Counted from the first letter of the stretch, positions 18,282 through 29,100 are shown. The stretch is 64,000 nt of DNA from Caballeronia sp. dw_19 (GCF_018449515.1 NZ_JAAVUQ010000001.1:434001-498000), one strand, 5' to 3'. Made by a program: numbers and translations. The notes: generated from the sequence alone by a model not told the origin.

Positions 18282-19817
18282 TTGCTAGTCAGCACGATCA
18301 GAAAGACCATCGTTCCGATGGTTCTTACATTTATTTTAACAATAGCAGGCTGCGCGAGCACTAAAAACGTCGGTCCCGAAGACACGCTCAAGGACACGTC
18401 TACGCTCGATGCCGGCGCGACGCTGCGCGCGGCTAACGCCGACGCGGCGTGGCCCGCGTCGACATGGTGGCGCGCTTATAACGACCCGCAGCTCGATGCG
18501 TGGATTGCGCGTGCGCAGGCTGGAAATCCGACTCTGGCGCTGGCTGCCGCGCGCGTACGCGAAGCCCGTTCGATGGCGGGCGTGGCGCAAGCCGCCCTCG
18601 CGCCTCAAGTCGATGGATCCCTGGCGATCAATCGCCAGCAGTGGCCGGAAAACGGCTATTACGGCCCCGGCACTTACAACAACGTCAACACGTGGGACAA
18701 CACGGCGGCGCTGCAACTCTCGTACAACCTCGATCTCTGGGGTCGCGACGGTAACGCAGCGGAACGCGCGCTGGACGCCACCCACGCTCGCGCCGCCGAC
18801 GCACGCGCCGCGCAACTCGAACTCGAAGCGAACGTGGTACGCGCATACATTGGCTTATCGCAGGGATTTGCGTTGCGCGACATCGCTCAGTCCACGCTCG
18901 ACCAGCAGCAGAAAATCGCGGCGCGTGCGCGTCGGCGGCTGCAGGGCGGGATTGGCACGCAGCTTGAAGTCGCGCAGGCGGAAGCGTCGTTGCCGGACTA
19001 CGAGCGTCAGGTAGAGACCTACGACGAAGCCATCGCGCTCGCCCGTAACCAGCTTGCGGCGCTCGCCGGCGCGGGACCGGGTGCCGGCGATTCGATCACG
19101 CGTCCCGTGCTGTCGCTGGCAACGCCGCTCGGCTTGCCGTCGGCTTTGCCCGCCGAGCTGATCGGACGTCGTCCGGATGTGGTGGCGGCGCGCTGGACGG
19201 TTGCCGCTCAGGCGCGCGGTATCGATGTCGCGAAGGCGCAGTTCTATCCGAACATCAACCTGATGGCGTCGCTGACGCAAATGTCCGCAGGCGGTGCGCT
19301 GCTGACGTTCCTCACCGGCAACGGCGGCGGCTGGACCGCGGGACCTGCAGTGACGCTGCCTATTTTCGAGGGTGGCCGGCTGCGCTCGCAACTTGGGGCG
19401 GCATCGGCGCAATACGACCAGGCCGTCGATCACTACAACACCACGCTGGTTGCGGCGTTGCGCGATGTCGCCGATCAGGTCGTGCGGATCAAGTCGCTCG
19501 ATCGCCAGCTCGACGCGTCAGGCCGCTCGGTTGCGGCTGCGCAGAAGAGTTATCGGCTGGCTGACGAGGGGTATAGGCGCGGCTTGACCGATTACCTGAA
19601 TGTGCTCGTCGCACAGACGCAATTGCTGCGCGCACAGGACGGCGAGGCGCGAGTGCGCGCTGAACGGCTCGCGGTGTATGCGACGTTCTCGGCGGCGCTG
19701 GGTGGCGGCATCGATAGTTCCGCCGACAGCCCCGCCGACACGCAGATGAAACCCGCGAAACATATCGGGCCGTTCGCCGAGCACAAGGACGCGTCGGCCG
19801 GCGAGCGGAGTGAATGA
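18282..19817 (+). CDS. Outer-membrane efflux lipoprotein, NodT/OprM type
   Basis: TolC-like outer-membrane channel, 511 residues, with two OEP repeats (about residues 60-260 and 280-470) that form the barrel and periplasmic tunnel. The lipobox LTIAGC places the lipidated Cys at residue 24. I chose the TTG at 18282 because it supplies the positively charged n-region (TIRK) a lipoprotein signal needs; the in-frame ATG at 18318 would leave only 11 hydrophobic residues before the Cys. The gene opens a four-gene efflux operon and overlaps the FUSC gene by 4 nt. Confidence 0.9.
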   Translation: MLVSTIRKTIVPMVLTFILTIAGCASTKNVGPEDTLKDTSTLDAGATLRAANADAAWPASTWWRAYNDPQLDAWIARAQAGNPTLALAAARVREARSMAGVAQAALAPQVDGSLAINRQQWPENGYYGPGTYNNVNTWDNTAALQLSYNLDLWGRDGNAAERALDATHARAADARAAQLELEANVVRAYIGLSQGFALRDIAQSTLDQQQKIAARARRRLQGGIGTQLEVAQAEASLPDYERQVETYDEAIALARNQLAALAGAGPGAGDSITRPVLSLATPLGLPSALPAELIGRRPDVVAARWTVAAQARGIDVAKAQFYPNINLMASLTQMSAGGALLTFLTGNGGGWTAGPAVTLPIFEGGRLRSQLGAASAQYDQAVDHYNTTLVAALRDVADQVVRIKSLDRQLDASGRSVAAAQKSYRLADEGYRRGLTDYLNVLVAQTQLLRAQDGEARVRAERLAVYATFSAALGGGIDSSADSPADTQMKPAKHIGPFAEHKDASAGERSE

Positions 19818-21991
19818 GCATGTCGACTCCCTTCTCCACGCCGAACCGTCCCCATCCGCTGCTCGTGGACTGGGCGCTCACCGACGGCCTCGCGTGGATT
19901 CACATCTTCAAGGCGGCGCTGGCGGCGTTCCTGGCGCTGTGGATCGCCATGCGTCTCGACCTGCCGCAACCTCGTACCGCGATGACGACTGTATTTGTCG
20001 TGATGCAGCCGCAAAGCGGCATGGTGCTGGCGAAGAGCTTTTACCGTTTCTGCGGAACGCTCGTCGGCCTCGTGGTGATGCTCGCGCTGATCAGCCTGTT
20101 CTCGCAGCAACCGGTTTTGTTTCTGTCAGCGACGGCGCTCTGGGTCGGCATCTGCACAGCGGGCGCAGCGCGTAACCGCAACTTCCGTTCGTACGGGTTT
20201 GTGTTATCGGGCTATACGGCCGCGCTCATTGGCATACCGGCCGCGCAACATGCTGATGCCGCCTTCCTGACAGCAATGACGCGTGTAGCCGAGGTATCGT
20301 TAGGTATCCTGTGTTCGGGTGCAGTCAGCGCGCTCGTCTTTCCGCGGCATGCAGGCGAGCAAGTCCGGGCGACCGTTCGGCGGCGTTTCACCGCGTTCGT
20401 GGATTACGTGTCGAAGGCGTTGGGCGGGGGTATCGAACGCTCGCAGATCGAGCGCATCAACGCGGCGTTCGTCGCAGATATAGTCGGGCTCGAGGCTGCG
20501 CGCAGCGTGGCCGTGTTCGAAGATCCCGACACCCGCATGCGCAGCGGCCGGGTCGCCCGGCTGAACGGCGAATTCATGAGCGTATCCACACGCTTTCACG
20601 CACTGCATCAGTTGATGAACCGGCTGCGGGTCAACGGCGCAGCGGCGACGGTCGACGCTTTGGAACCCTATTTCCGCGAAGTCGCGCCCTTGCTGAGCGC
20701 GGCGGGCGCGCCGGTGGAGAAAGCCGCCGATGCGGCCCACGCAGCCGCGCAACTCGACACGTTCAAAGCCGCGCTGCCCAGGCGCATCCGGGCGACGCGG
20801 CGCTCGCTCGATCCGGCAACCGACCTGCTCGAATTCGATACCGCCGCCGAGCTGCTGTATCGGTTCGTCGATGATCTGCATGCCTACACGCTGACCTACG
20901 CGTCGCTCGCGGTGCCCACGCACGAACGCGAGCACCGGATCACGCGTTATGTGCCGAAGACCAGCCTGCTCGCGGCGGGCGTTTCCGGGCTGCGCGCGTT
21001 CATCGTGGTCCTGGTCCTGAGCGGCTTCTGGATCATGTCGGCGTGGCCGAGCGGCGGCACGGCCGTGCTCGACGCGGCAGCGGTGATCGCACTCGCCTCG
21101 TCGTCACCGCGGCCCACGCAAATGGCCTTCCAGATGGCAGGCGGCACCGCACTTGCGGCCGTGGCAGGAATGATCGTGGTGTTTGCGCTGTATCCGCGAG
21201 CCGACGGCTTTCTGCTGCTGTCGGCCGTGCTCCTGCCGTTCCTGATGCTCGGCGCTTTCATCAGCACGCGGCCCGGCATGATGGGCGTTGGCGTTGGTTA
21301 TTGCATCTTCTTCTGCTTTCTCGCCGGTCCCGACAACGTCATTCAGTACGATCCGTCAGGCTTTATCAACGACGCCATCGCGCTGGTCGCTTCCATGCTC
21401 GTTTGCTCAATGGCCTTTGCCGTGCTGCTGCCCACCGACGCGCCGTGGCTGCGCCGACTGCTGATGCGTGAACTGCGGCGGCAAGTGGTGACGGCGAGCA
21501 AGGGCGGCCTGATCCGGCTCGCGATGCGTTTTGAGAGCGGCGCGCGCGATCTGCTTTCGCAGATCGATGCGCTCGCGGCAGGTCGTGAGGATCTGCAGCG
21601 CGAGGCATTGCGCTGGCTGTTCGCGGTGCTTGAAGTGGGGCATGCGGTGATTGATCTGCGTACCGAGCTGAGCCGCTCGGATACTGGCACAGGTACGCCG
21701 GCGCGCGCCGCCAGGGCGTCGATCGCGCAGGCGCTACACCGGGTGGCGCATCTCTTCGATCATCCTACCCCTCGACGTTTCGATGCCGCGTTGTCAGCGA
21801 CCACGCTGGCCATCGACGATCTGCGCGCGTTGCTCGACACCGTGCACGAGCCTCGGGAGGAGCGCCATCGGCTGCAACGGATGTCGAGTCATCTGCATTT
21901 CATTCGTACGGCCCTGCTGGATCGGCAATCGCCGTTAGGCCATCTCAGCCAGCGCGAACTCCCGCACGAAGGAGCGTCACATGCCGCGTGA
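19814..21991 (+). CDS. FUSC family inner-membrane efflux protein (AaeB / fusaric acid resistance type)
   Basis: A 725-residue inner-membrane protein with two hydrophobic halves: about residues 30-180 and 395-540, each with several membrane segments, separated by a soluble alpha-helical region and followed by a cytoplasmic helical tail. The block PRTAMTTVFVVMQPQSGMV is typical of the fusaric-acid-resistance/AaeB family, which exports aromatic carboxylic acids by proton-motive force. It overlaps its upstream neighbour by 4 nt and the DUF1656 gene by 11 nt, so all are co-translated. Confidence 0.9.
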   Translation: MSMSTPFSTPNRPHPLLVDWALTDGLAWIHIFKAALAAFLALWIAMRLDLPQPRTAMTTVFVVMQPQSGMVLAKSFYRFCGTLVGLVVMLALISLFSQQPVLFLSATALWVGICTAGAARNRNFRSYGFVLSGYTAALIGIPAAQHADAAFLTAMTRVAEVSLGILCSGAVSALVFPRHAGEQVRATVRRRFTAFVDYVSKALGGGIERSQIERINAAFVADIVGLEAARSVAVFEDPDTRMRSGRVARLNGEFMSVSTRFHALHQLMNRLRVNGAAATVDALEPYFREVAPLLSAAGAPVEKAADAAHAAAQLDTFKAALPRRIRATRRSLDPATDLLEFDTAAELLYRFVDDLHAYTLTYASLAVPTHEREHRITRYVPKTSLLAAGVSGLRAFIVVLVLSGFWIMSAWPSGGTAVLDAAAVIALASSSPRPTQMAFQMAGGTALAAVAGMIVVFALYPRADGFLLLSAVLLPFLMLGAFISTRPGMMGVGVGYCIFFCFLAGPDNVIQYDPSGFINDAIALVASMLVCSMAFAVLLPTDAPWLRRLLMRELRRQVVTASKGGLIRLAMRFESGARDLLSQIDALAAGREDLQREALRWLFAVLEVGHAVIDLRTELSRSDTGTGTPARAARASIAQALHRVAHLFDHPTPRRFDAALSATTLAIDDLRALLDTVHEPREERHRLQRMSSHLHFIRTALLDRQSPLGHLSQRELPHEGASHAA

Positions 21992-22181
21992 TATCGCCAT
22001 TCTCGATGCCTACGTACCGACAATCCTGCTGCTGTTTATCGCGGGCGGCTTGCTGACCTGGTTCATCGACCGGCTGCTCGCGCTCACCGGCTTGTATCGC
22101 ATGGTGTGGCATCCGTCGCTCTTTCGCGCGTGTCTGCTCGTATGTACATGCGGCCTGCTTGGACTCGCGGTTTATCGCTGA
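21981..22181 (+). CDS. DUF1656 small membrane protein (AaeX-like)
   Basis: A 66-residue protein with two hydrophobic helices (about 12-30 and 45-62). It corresponds in size and position to AaeX, the small DUF1656 partner found between or next to the pump and adaptor of AaeAB-type exporters. Its start lies 11 nt inside the FUSC gene, so expression is tied to the pump. The role is unknown. Confidence 0.85.
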   Translation: MPRDIAILDAYVPTILLLFIAGGLLTWFIDRLLALTGLYRMVWHPSLFRACLLVCTCGLLGLAVYR

Positions 22182-22209
22182 ATTATTGTTGAAGGACTAA
22201 AACCGCATC

Positions 22210-23088
22210 ATGATCATCAGGAAAATTTTCGGCATCTTCATGACCGCGCTCATTTTCTGCGCAGCCATCTTGATCGGGCGCGTGCTGTGGGTGCATTACA
22301 TGGACGAGCCGTGGACCCGCGACGGCCGCGTGCGCGCCGACGTCATCAACGTCGCGCCCGACGTCTCCGGCGCGGTCGTGACCATGCCGGTCGCCGATAA
22401 CCAGTTCGTGCACAAGGGCGATCTGCTGATGGAGATCGACCCGTCGCATTACAAGATCGCGGTAGAGCAGGCGCAGGCTACCGTTGCCGCCCGTCAGGCG
22501 GATTTACGCATGCGTCGCGACGACGCCGCGCGGCGGGCGGATCTGGACAACGAAGTGGTGTCGAAGGAATCGCGCGATAACGCAAGCCAGGCCGCCTCCG
22601 GCGCCGCGGCGAACTTGCAGCAGGCGCAGGCAGCGCTCGACGCCGCCGAACTCAATCTCGCGCGAACCAAGGTGTTTGCGCCGGTGGACGGCTACGTGAC
22701 GAACCTGAACGTGCATCGCGGTGACTACGCGACGACGGGCGCAGCCAAGCTCGCTATCGTCGATAGCCATTCGTTCTGGGTCTATGGGTATTTCGAGGAA
22801 ACGAAGCTGCCGCGTGTGCGGATAGGCGATAAAGCCGAGATGCGGTTGATGAGCGGCGGCGTGTTGAAGGGCCACGTGCAGAGCATTTCACGCGGCATCT
22901 ATGACCGCGATAACCCGCAAAGCCGCGAACTGCTCGCCGATGTGAACCCCACGTTCAACTGGGTGCGGCTCGCGCAGCGCGTGCCGGTGCGGATTCATAT
23001 CGACGAGGTTCCAGAAGATGTCGTGCTGGCTGCGGGGACGACATGTACCGTGGTGGTCGATCCTACCGGCAAGCCGGGAAAATCATAG
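22210..23088 (+). CDS. HlyD-type periplasmic adaptor (AaeA-like)
   Basis: A 292-residue membrane-fusion protein that links the FUSC pump to the outer-membrane channel. One N-terminal anchor helix (about 5-26) is followed by a lipoyl-like half, a coiled-coil hairpin rich in Ala, Gln and Glu (about 80-150) and the second lipoyl half with [13 protein letters not shown]. Its length and the single-anchor layout match AaeA/EmrA-like adaptors. It is the last gene of the operon and its stop overlaps the end of convergent astE by 6 nt. Confidence 0.9.
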   Translation: MIIRKIFGIFMTALIFCAAILIGRVLWVHYMDEPWTRDGRVRADVINVAPDVSGAVVTMPVADNQFVHKGDLLMEIDPSHYKIAVEQAQATVAARQADLRMRRDDAARRADLDNEVVSKESRDNASQAASGAAANLQQAQAALDAAELNLARTKVFAPVDGYVTNLNVHRGDYATTGAAKLAIVDSHSFWVYGYFEETKLPRVRIGDKAEMRLMSGGVLKGHVQSISRGIYDRDNPQSRELLADVNPTFNWVRLAQRVPVRIHIDEVPEDVVLAAGTTCTVVVDPTGKPGKS

Positions 23089-24132
23089 CGAGTCGAACGT
23101 TTCCTCAGTCGTATCGATGACCATGAGCCCCGCTCTCAATCCCGGCTTCACCGTCGGATTCGGAAACACGATGCGCTCCTCGTCGCGCAGCACTTCATAC
23201 GTGTAATCGCCATCCTCGGCCAGCACCGTGCCGCGCGCGAACGGCGTGAAGTTCGCGACATCGCCGGCTACATGGAGCTTGAACGCCTCGCTCTGTTTAT
23301 CGATTTGTCCGACGACGGTGAATACCTTCAACGTTGGGTTGGATCGCGCTATTGGCGCAAGTCCCGCGATCAGCCGCCGCAATGAGGCGTCCGATGCCGC
23401 GAAGCGCGACAGATCGTTATGCCCGAATGCCCGCACCTTGCCAAGCTCAAGCGTGCACGCGAGCGCGCCCGCTTGCTCCGCCGTGAAATGCGTGAACGTG
23501 TTCGACTTCTCCTTGTGCAGCAATACGGCCGACAACCCCGCGTCCTGCAACCAGTCGAACATCACACGCGACAGCGGCTCGCCCGTGTATGGCAGCAACG
23601 CAAACTGCTCGAACACCGAGGGGCGGATCGCCGTGTGCATGTCAATGTGCCACTTAGCGTGCGTTGAAGCGGCATCGGCATCGGTATCGACTTCGACTTC
23701 GGCAAAAAATGCGCGCGTCACGTTCTCAAGTTCCGCTGCACGCGGCGCTTCATGACTTGCTGCAAGCTCAAGATAGCGGCCGTTGAACAGCCGGTTAAGG
23801 TCGTCGTCGCGATAACGGCAGGACGCACGCATCGCGTCGATGTTGCCGAAGATGACCAGCACGCGGCTCTTCAACGCCGCCTTGCCGCTTGCAATATCCG
23901 CAACAAGCATCGACAGGATTTCGATTGGTGCGGTTTCATCGCCATGAATCCCCGCCGATGCCACCACGCTTTGCAGCACCGCGGCCTCGGGTTCAAAGCG
24001 AACGATGCCATCGCCGAGCCACGTCCACTTCACGCCACTCGGCAACCGGCCTTCCGTCAGCGCGGGCTTTTTTCCATCGAGCACAAAGTCGAGAAAGTTC
24101 GCGAACATGGCCGGCTCAACGCTGGAAGTCAT
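23083..24132 (-). CDS. astE: Succinylglutamate desuccinylase
   Basis: Final AST-pathway step: hydrolyses N-succinylglutamate to glutamate and succinate. Zinc metallohydrolase related to carboxypeptidases, 349 residues. The zinc ligands are in [13 protein letters not shown] (HxxE, about residues 57-60 region) and a later His in [12 protein letters not shown]. Start choice: ATG at 24132 overlaps astB by 17 nt; an ATG at 24108 and a GTG at 24141 are also in frame and none has a strong ribosome binding site. Last gene of the ast operon. Confidence 0.93.
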   Translation of the reverse strand: MTSSVEPAMFANFLDFVLDGKKPALTEGRLPSGVKWTWLGDGIVRFEPEAAVLQSVVASAGIHGDETAPIEILSMLVADIASGKAALKSRVLVIFGNIDAMRASCRYRDDDLNRLFNGRYLELAASHEAPRAAELENVTRAFFAEVEVDTDADAASTHAKWHIDMHTAIRPSVFEQFALLPYTGEPLSRVMFDWLQDAGLSAVLLHKEKSNTFTHFTAEQAGALACTLELGKVRAFGHNDLSRFAASDASLRRLIAGLAPIARSNPTLKVFTVVGQIDKQSEAFKLHVAGDVANFTPFARGTVLAEDGDYTYEVLRDEERIVFPNPTVKPGLRAGLMVIDTTEETFDSL

Positions 24133-25459
24133 AGATAGCACCCAGCTTGAGAATCCCGGTCAGCGCATCAAGCGCCGCGCGCGATTCATCGAGGAGTTTC
24201 AGATCGGCGAGATCGGCGGGCGCAATGCGGTCGCGATAATGCGTGTCGATCCAGGCATCGAGTTGCGCGAACAACGTGTCATTCATCCAAACGCCTGGAT
24301 TCACGGCGACACGCTCTGCATCGTTGAGCACCACGCGCAGCCGCAGGCAAGCAGGACCACCGCCGTTCTTCATGCTTTCACGAAGATCGAAGACGAGGAC
24401 ATCGTCGATGGACGTTGACCGCGCGGGCAACGAATCGAGGTACTTGGCAACCCGCGCGTTTTCCCGGCACTCCTGCGGCACGACCAGCACCTGCCGGCCA
24501 TCCGGCCGTGTCAGCAACTGGCTGTTGAACAGATACGACGAGACGGCATCGGCCACGCTGACTTCGTCTTCCGGCACTTCGATAGCGGTAAACGCGCCGC
24601 CATGTGTTTCAAGTTTCGCGCGAAGCTGGTCGTACACGCTGCCCTGATCCAGGAACGCACGTTGATGGCAAAACAGCGTGTTGCGATTGCCCACGGCGAT
24701 CACGTCGTTATGAAACACGCCCGCATCGATCACGTCAGGAAGCTGTTGCGCGAACACGGTAGCGTCGTCCGACAGTCCGTGAAGGCGCGCGACCGCGCGG
24801 CTTGCCTCAAGCGTTTGGCGCGCGGGAAAACGCTTCGGTTCTGCCGAACCTTGAGCATATTCGCTGCGTCCGTACACGAAAAACTCCACGCCCTTCTCGC
24901 CGTACTCGTTGCAAAAACGCGTGTGGTTGGCCGCGCCTTCATCGCCTAAAGCGGGCGTGCCGGGCAACGCGTGATGAATCCTGAAATGCTTTTCATCGGA
25001 GAAAATGGCCGAGAGCGAACGGCGTGTTTCTTCATGCTCGATCGCACGATGCAACTTCGTGCTCAGGTTAGCCGGCGTGAAATGCACACGGCCATCGTTC
25101 GTATCCGCCGATGGGCTAACCGTCGCCGCGTTCGCGGTCCACATCGCAGAAGCGGAACTCGCAGCGGCGAGCAATTCCGGCGCTTCTCGCGCAGCACGTT
25201 CGACTACCGTAGCGTCGTCGCCGGTGAAACCAAGGCTACGCAACAGCTTGAGCGACGGCCGTTCAAGCGGCGGCAGCACACCCTGGTGAAATCCAAGGTC
25301 GGCCAGCTGCTTCATCTTGCGCAGACCCTGCTTCGCCGCGGCCTTCGGATTGGCGGCCGATTTTTCGTTGTTGCGCGACGCGACATTGCCGAACGACAGC
25401 CCCGCGTAGTTGTGCGTCGGGCCGACCAGCCCGTCGAAGTTCGCTTCGAATGCTTGCAT
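24116..25459 (-). CDS. astB: N-succinylarginine dihydrolase
   Basis: Second AST-pathway enzyme: converts N2-succinylarginine to N2-succinylornithine, CO2 and two NH3. It has 447 residues, the normal length, and the N-terminal signature [18 protein letters not shown]. It belongs to the amidinotransferase-fold family with a Cys nucleophile; the C-terminal block [14 protein letters not shown] contains the expected catalytic Cys. It starts 9 nt after astD and overlaps astE. Confidence 0.96.
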   Translation of the reverse strand: MQAFEANFDGLVGPTHNYAGLSFGNVASRNNEKSAANPKAAAKQGLRKMKQLADLGFHQGVLPPLERPSLKLLRSLGFTGDDATVVERAAREAPELLAAASSASAMWTANAATVSPSADTNDGRVHFTPANLSTKLHRAIEHEETRRSLSAIFSDEKHFRIHHALPGTPALGDEGAANHTRFCNEYGEKGVEFFVYGRSEYAQGSAEPKRFPARQTLEASRAVARLHGLSDDATVFAQQLPDVIDAGVFHNDVIAVGNRNTLFCHQRAFLDQGSVYDQLRAKLETHGGAFTAIEVPEDEVSVADAVSSYLFNSQLLTRPDGRQVLVVPQECRENARVAKYLDSLPARSTSIDDVLVFDLRESMKNGGGPACLRLRVVLNDAERVAVNPGVWMNDTLFAQLDAWIDTHYRDRIAPADLADLKLLDESRAALDALTGILKLGAIYDFQR

Positions 25460-25468
25460 CGTGGTTCC

Positions 25469-26944
25469 TCAGAACTGAAGGCCGGGCGAGACGCTCGCGG
25501 GCATTTGCAACTGCGTGCTTTCGACGGACGCCATAGGGTACGAGCAGTAGTCCGCTGCGTAAAATGCGCTCGGGCGCTGGTTGCCGGAGCGCCCGATACC
25601 GCCGAACGGCGCCGCTGATGACGCGCCGTTCGTCGGCCGGTTCCAGTTCACAATCCCAGCGCGAATGGTGCGCTGAAAGTGTGTCCACACGGTTTCATCG
25701 TCGGCTAACAGGCCCGCGGATAAACCGAACGCGGTGTCGTTGGCGCGCTCTATTGCCTGATCGAAGCTGCTGTAGCGCGTCAGTTGCAGCATCGGTCCAA
25801 AGTGTTCTTCGTCGGGGACGTTACGCGCATTCGTCACGTCGATGATGGCAGGCGTGACAAAACCGAGCTGCACAGACCGTTGCGTCATTTCGAGCAAGGG
25901 CTTGCCGCCCGCTTCGATCAATTGCGTCTGCGCCTGCACGAGCTTCGCGGCTGCGCGCGCCGAGATCACCGCGCCCATGAACGGTTGCGGGTCGGCATCG
26001 AAGGCGCCTGTTTTGATCTTCGATGTCACGTCGATCAGGCGCTCGGTGAACCGCTCGCCGAATGCGTTATCCGGAACGAACAACCGGCGCGCGCACGTGC
26101 AGCGCTGCCCTGCCGATAAATAGGCTGACTGGATCGTGTGATGCACGGCAGCATCAATGTCTTCGACCTCCGCCACGACGAGCGGATTGTTGCCGCCCAT
26201 TTCCAGCGCGAGCACGATCTCCGGACGGCCACCGAATTGCCGATGCAATAATGTTCCGGTATCCGAACTACCTGTAAAGAACAAGCCGTCGATCTGCCGA
26301 TGATTCGCCAGCGCGATGCCGGTGTCCTTCTCGCCTTGCACAAGATTCAGCACGCCGGCAGGCAAGCCGGCTTGCGCCCACAAATCCACCGTCAGCGCAG
26401 CCACTCCGGGCGCGAATTCCGATGGTTTGAACACAACCGTATTCCCCGCAATCAGCGCCGGGACAATATGCCCGTTCGGCAAATGCCCGGGGAAGTTGTA
26501 AGGCCCAAACACGGCCACGACGCCATGCGGACGATGCCGCAAAACCGCGATGCCATCGGCCATTTCCTGGCGCTTTTCGCCGGTACGCTCGTGGTATGAC
26601 TTAACGGAGATATCGACTTTAGCCACCATTGTCGCGACTTCGGTCCGCGCTTCCCACAAGGGCTTGCCAGTTTCGCGGCCGATGGTGTGAGCCAGCGCTT
26701 CCTTGTGCTCGGTCAAGAGCGCCGCGAACCGCCGCGTGACTGCAATGCGTTCATCCAGCGTCAACGCGGACCACGAAGCGAACGCGCGCCGTGCTGAAAG
26801 CACGGCGCGTTCAACGTCCTGAGCCGCTGCGCTCGCGCCTTCCCAAACCACGTCGCCATTGCCCGGATTACGCGATGAAAACGGTGCGCCCGTGCCCTCG
26901 CTCCACGTACCGTCGATAAACAATTGAGTCGAAATCTTCGTCAT
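25469..26944 (-). CDS. astD: Succinylglutamate-semialdehyde dehydrogenase
   Basis: Fourth AST-pathway enzyme: NAD-dependent oxidation of N-succinylglutamate 5-semialdehyde. It has 491 residues and the aldehyde-dehydrogenase fold. The general base is in LALEMGGNNPLVV and the catalytic Cys in SAGQRCTCARR. The start at 26944 (MTKISTQLFIDG) gives the family's normal N-terminus; the frame is open upstream because of high GC. It begins 11 nt after aruG. Confidence 0.95.
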   Translation of the reverse strand: MTKISTQLFIDGTWSEGTGAPFSSRNPGNGDVVWEGASAAAQDVERAVLSARRAFASWSALTLDERIAVTRRFAALLTEHKEALAHTIGRETGKPLWEARTEVATMVAKVDISVKSYHERTGEKRQEMADGIAVLRHRPHGVVAVFGPYNFPGHLPNGHIVPALIAGNTVVFKPSEFAPGVAALTVDLWAQAGLPAGVLNLVQGEKDTGIALANHRQIDGLFFTGSSDTGTLLHRQFGGRPEIVLALEMGGNNPLVVAEVEDIDAAVHHTIQSAYLSAGQRCTCARRLFVPDNAFGERFTERLIDVTSKIKTGAFDADPQPFMGAVISARAAAKLVQAQTQLIEAGGKPLLEMTQRSVQLGFVTPAIIDVTNARNVPDEEHFGPMLQLTRYSSFDQAIERANDTAFGLSAGLLADDETVWTHFQRTIRAGIVNWNRPTNGASSAAPFGGIGRSGNQRPSAFYAADYCSYPMASVESTQLQMPASVSPGLQF

Positions 26945-26955
26945 GATCCTTGTCC

Positions 26956-27993
26956 TTAACCTACGTTCTTTGCGCGTGGTTGCGATGCCAGTACACGCAC
27001 CGTATCGCCGGCTTGCACGCGCAGCGCGGCGGCTTCTTCCGGCGTCAGCAAAAAGGTGCCGTCTTCTGGCACACCGAACGTCGCGCCGCATCGGAAGTCG
27101 TCGAGCGACGTATTCGATACCAGGCTGCGGGCCTCGCCGTTCTCTGCACGCTCACCCATGCGCACCGTCACCAGCACGCTCTCGCGCACCGTGCGCAAAT
27201 CGGCTACGTGGCATTCGAGGACCGGGCCGGCATCGAAGATATCGACGTGATTTTCATAGCGCAGCCCTTCCGTTTCGAGCATCTTGCGCGCTGGCATGGT
27301 GTCGCGGTGCGTCAATCCGACCGCCGCTTGCGCGTCTTCCGGCAGCATCGCGAGATAGACCGGATACCGGGGCATCAACTCGGCGAGGAACGACTTCTTG
27401 CCGTGCGAGCTGAGATAGTCGGCGGCGTTGAAATCGATCTGGTAGAAATGCGATCCAACCGCCTGCCAGAACGGCGACGCGCCGCTTTCATCGAAGTGGC
27501 CGCGCAGTTCAGCGCACAGACGCTCCGGGAAGCGCTCGCGAAATTGCGCAATAAACATGAAACGCGAACGCGATAGCAAACCACCCACGCCTGCCGTGCG
27601 ATATCGCGGACTCAGGAATAGCGAGCAGACTTCCGCGTAACCGGTGAGATCGTGCGAGATGTTGAGCAGCGACATCTTGGTCCACACACCCAGATCGCGG
27701 CTGGCATGCACGACCGTCGACACACGATAGTTATAAAACGGCTGCTCCAGCCCGACTTCCGTTTCAATACCGCAGACGCCGGCAATATCGCCGGTAGCCG
27801 TGTCTTCCATCGCGAACAGGTAACCTGCTTCGAAGGCTTCAGCTTCATCGGCGAGCGTACGTCGTGCACGTTCAACGCGCGCGGTCAGCGCGTCGCGATC
27901 CGGCTTGAACGTGGTGAGTCCCGGTCCGGTCTCGTGCGCGAGCGCGACGAGCGCGTCGACATCTCCAGGCTGCACGCAGCGGACAACGATCAT
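26956..27993 (-). CDS. aruG: Arginine N-succinyltransferase, beta subunit
   Basis: First AST-pathway step: succinyl-CoA plus arginine to N2-succinylarginine. It has 345 residues, GNAT-related AstA family, and is the second of two tandem paralogues as in Pseudomonas aruF-aruG. Shared blocks such as YRTAGVGGLLSRSRFMFIAQF and GPVLECHV are clear. The ATG at 27993 overlaps the aruF stop in ATGA. E. coli uses one astA gene; two subunits point to the heteromeric form. Confidence 0.93.
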   Translation of the reverse strand: MIVVRCVQPGDVDALVALAHETGPGLTTFKPDRDALTARVERARRTLADEAEAFEAGYLFAMEDTATGDIAGVCGIETEVGLEQPFYNYRVSTVVHASRDLGVWTKMSLLNISHDLTGYAEVCSLFLSPRYRTAGVGGLLSRSRFMFIAQFRERFPERLCAELRGHFDESGASPFWQAVGSHFYQIDFNAADYLSSHGKKSFLAELMPRYPVYLAMLPEDAQAAVGLTHRDTMPARKMLETEGLRYENHVDIFDAGPVLECHVADLRTVRESVLVTVRMGERAENGEARSLVSNTSLDDFRCGATFGVPEDGTFLLTPEEAAALRVQAGDTVRVLASQPRAKNVG

Positions 27994-29045
27994 TGCAATT
28001 CTCCCGAAGCCTGATGAAGCGGCACACAGCGCACCGTATCGGAATCTTTCACGCTTAAAACCTTGCACAGTTCCGCAGACAGCGGCGCACCGGTCGCGCG
28101 CGAGGACGGCAGATTGACTAAAGCGCAACGAAACGCGTGCGCGCCGCCGGCTGCAATCAGGTACGGCGTGCCCGACGTGCCCGCATCATCTTGTGCGGTC
28201 CGCACGGCGCGAACTTCGTTCGCCAGCACGGACGCGCTGCGTTCCACCGCGACGGTCAGAACCGGGCCGGCATCGAAGATATCGACGAAACGGTCCGGCT
28301 CGAATCCTTCTTCAAGGTGGATGTCATACGCGAGCAATGCGCCGTCGTCCGGCTCCCCCAACACTCTTTGCGCTTCGGGCGGCAACAGCGGCACGTAGAG
28401 TGGATAACTCGGCATCACTTCCGCGATAAACGTACGGCTGCGGCCGCCCGACTCCAGTTCGACCTGCTCAAAATCGCGGCCAAAGAACTTGCGCCCGACC
28501 GCCTCCCAGAACGGCGATACACCGGCTTCATCTGTCACGCCGAGCATCAGCGAGAATACGTCGTCGGAGAAACGCTTGCGGTTCGCGGCCACGTACATCA
28601 TGCGAGCGCGAGAGAGCAGATGCGCGGCGGCATCGTGCGTGGCTTCGCGCACCGATGGGTCAACATAGAAACCCGTCAGACGGCTCTTGCCCGTGAGTTC
28701 ATGCGACATGGTGAGCGCGTGGATCTTGCGGTTCACCTTGAGTTCGCGCGAAGCGTGGATCAACGCGTCATTGCGGAACGCATAGAACGGTTCCGAATAG
28801 CCCGCCGATGCCACGATGCTCGACGTACCGAGCAACGCGCCGGTCGTGGTCTCTTCGAGCACGAACAGATAAAACTCCTCGCCCGGAAACTCGACTTCCG
28901 CGCGAAACGAATCTTCAGAAAGCGCAACGCGCGTTTCCAGAACGCGGCGGTCGCGCGGCAACGAATGCAGCACCGGATGCGCGGCATTCGCCATCCGTTC
29001 GAGCGCGTCGAGATCGGCGAGTCTTGCGGGGCGGACGATTAACAT
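27990..29045 (-). CDS. aruF: Arginine N-succinyltransferase, alpha subunit
   Basis: Alpha subunit of the same enzyme, 351 residues. It is clearly homologous to aruG just downstream (both start with M-[IL]-[IV]-V-R and share SRARMMYVAANRKRF-like and FDAGPVLTVAVE-like blocks), so the pair arose by tandem duplication. In Pseudomonas AruF may also accept ornithine. It starts 55 nt after astC and overlaps aruG by 4 nt. Confidence 0.92.
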   Translation of the reverse strand: MLIVRPARLADLDALERMANAAHPVLHSLPRDRRVLETRVALSEDSFRAEVEFPGEEFYLFVLEETTTGALLGTSSIVASAGYSEPFYAFRNDALIHASRELKVNRKIHALTMSHELTGKSRLTGFYVDPSVREATHDAAAHLLSRARMMYVAANRKRFSDDVFSLMLGVTDEAGVSPFWEAVGRKFFGRDFEQVELESGGRSRTFIAEVMPSYPLYVPLLPPEAQRVLGEPDDGALLAYDIHLEEGFEPDRFVDIFDAGPVLTVAVERSASVLANEVRAVRTAQDDAGTSGTPYLIAAGGAHAFRCALVNLPSSRATGAPLSAELCKVLSVKDSDTVRCVPLHQASGELQ

Positions 29046-29100
29046 CGGCGGTTCCGTTGTTTGAGAGAATAGGCTGAAGCCCGGACCGAAGTCCGCACGT

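Noticed and set aside
18182-18397. 71-codon minus-strand frame at the efflux promoter
   Set aside because: Covers the divergent promoter and the lipoprotein signal sequence antisense; no support.
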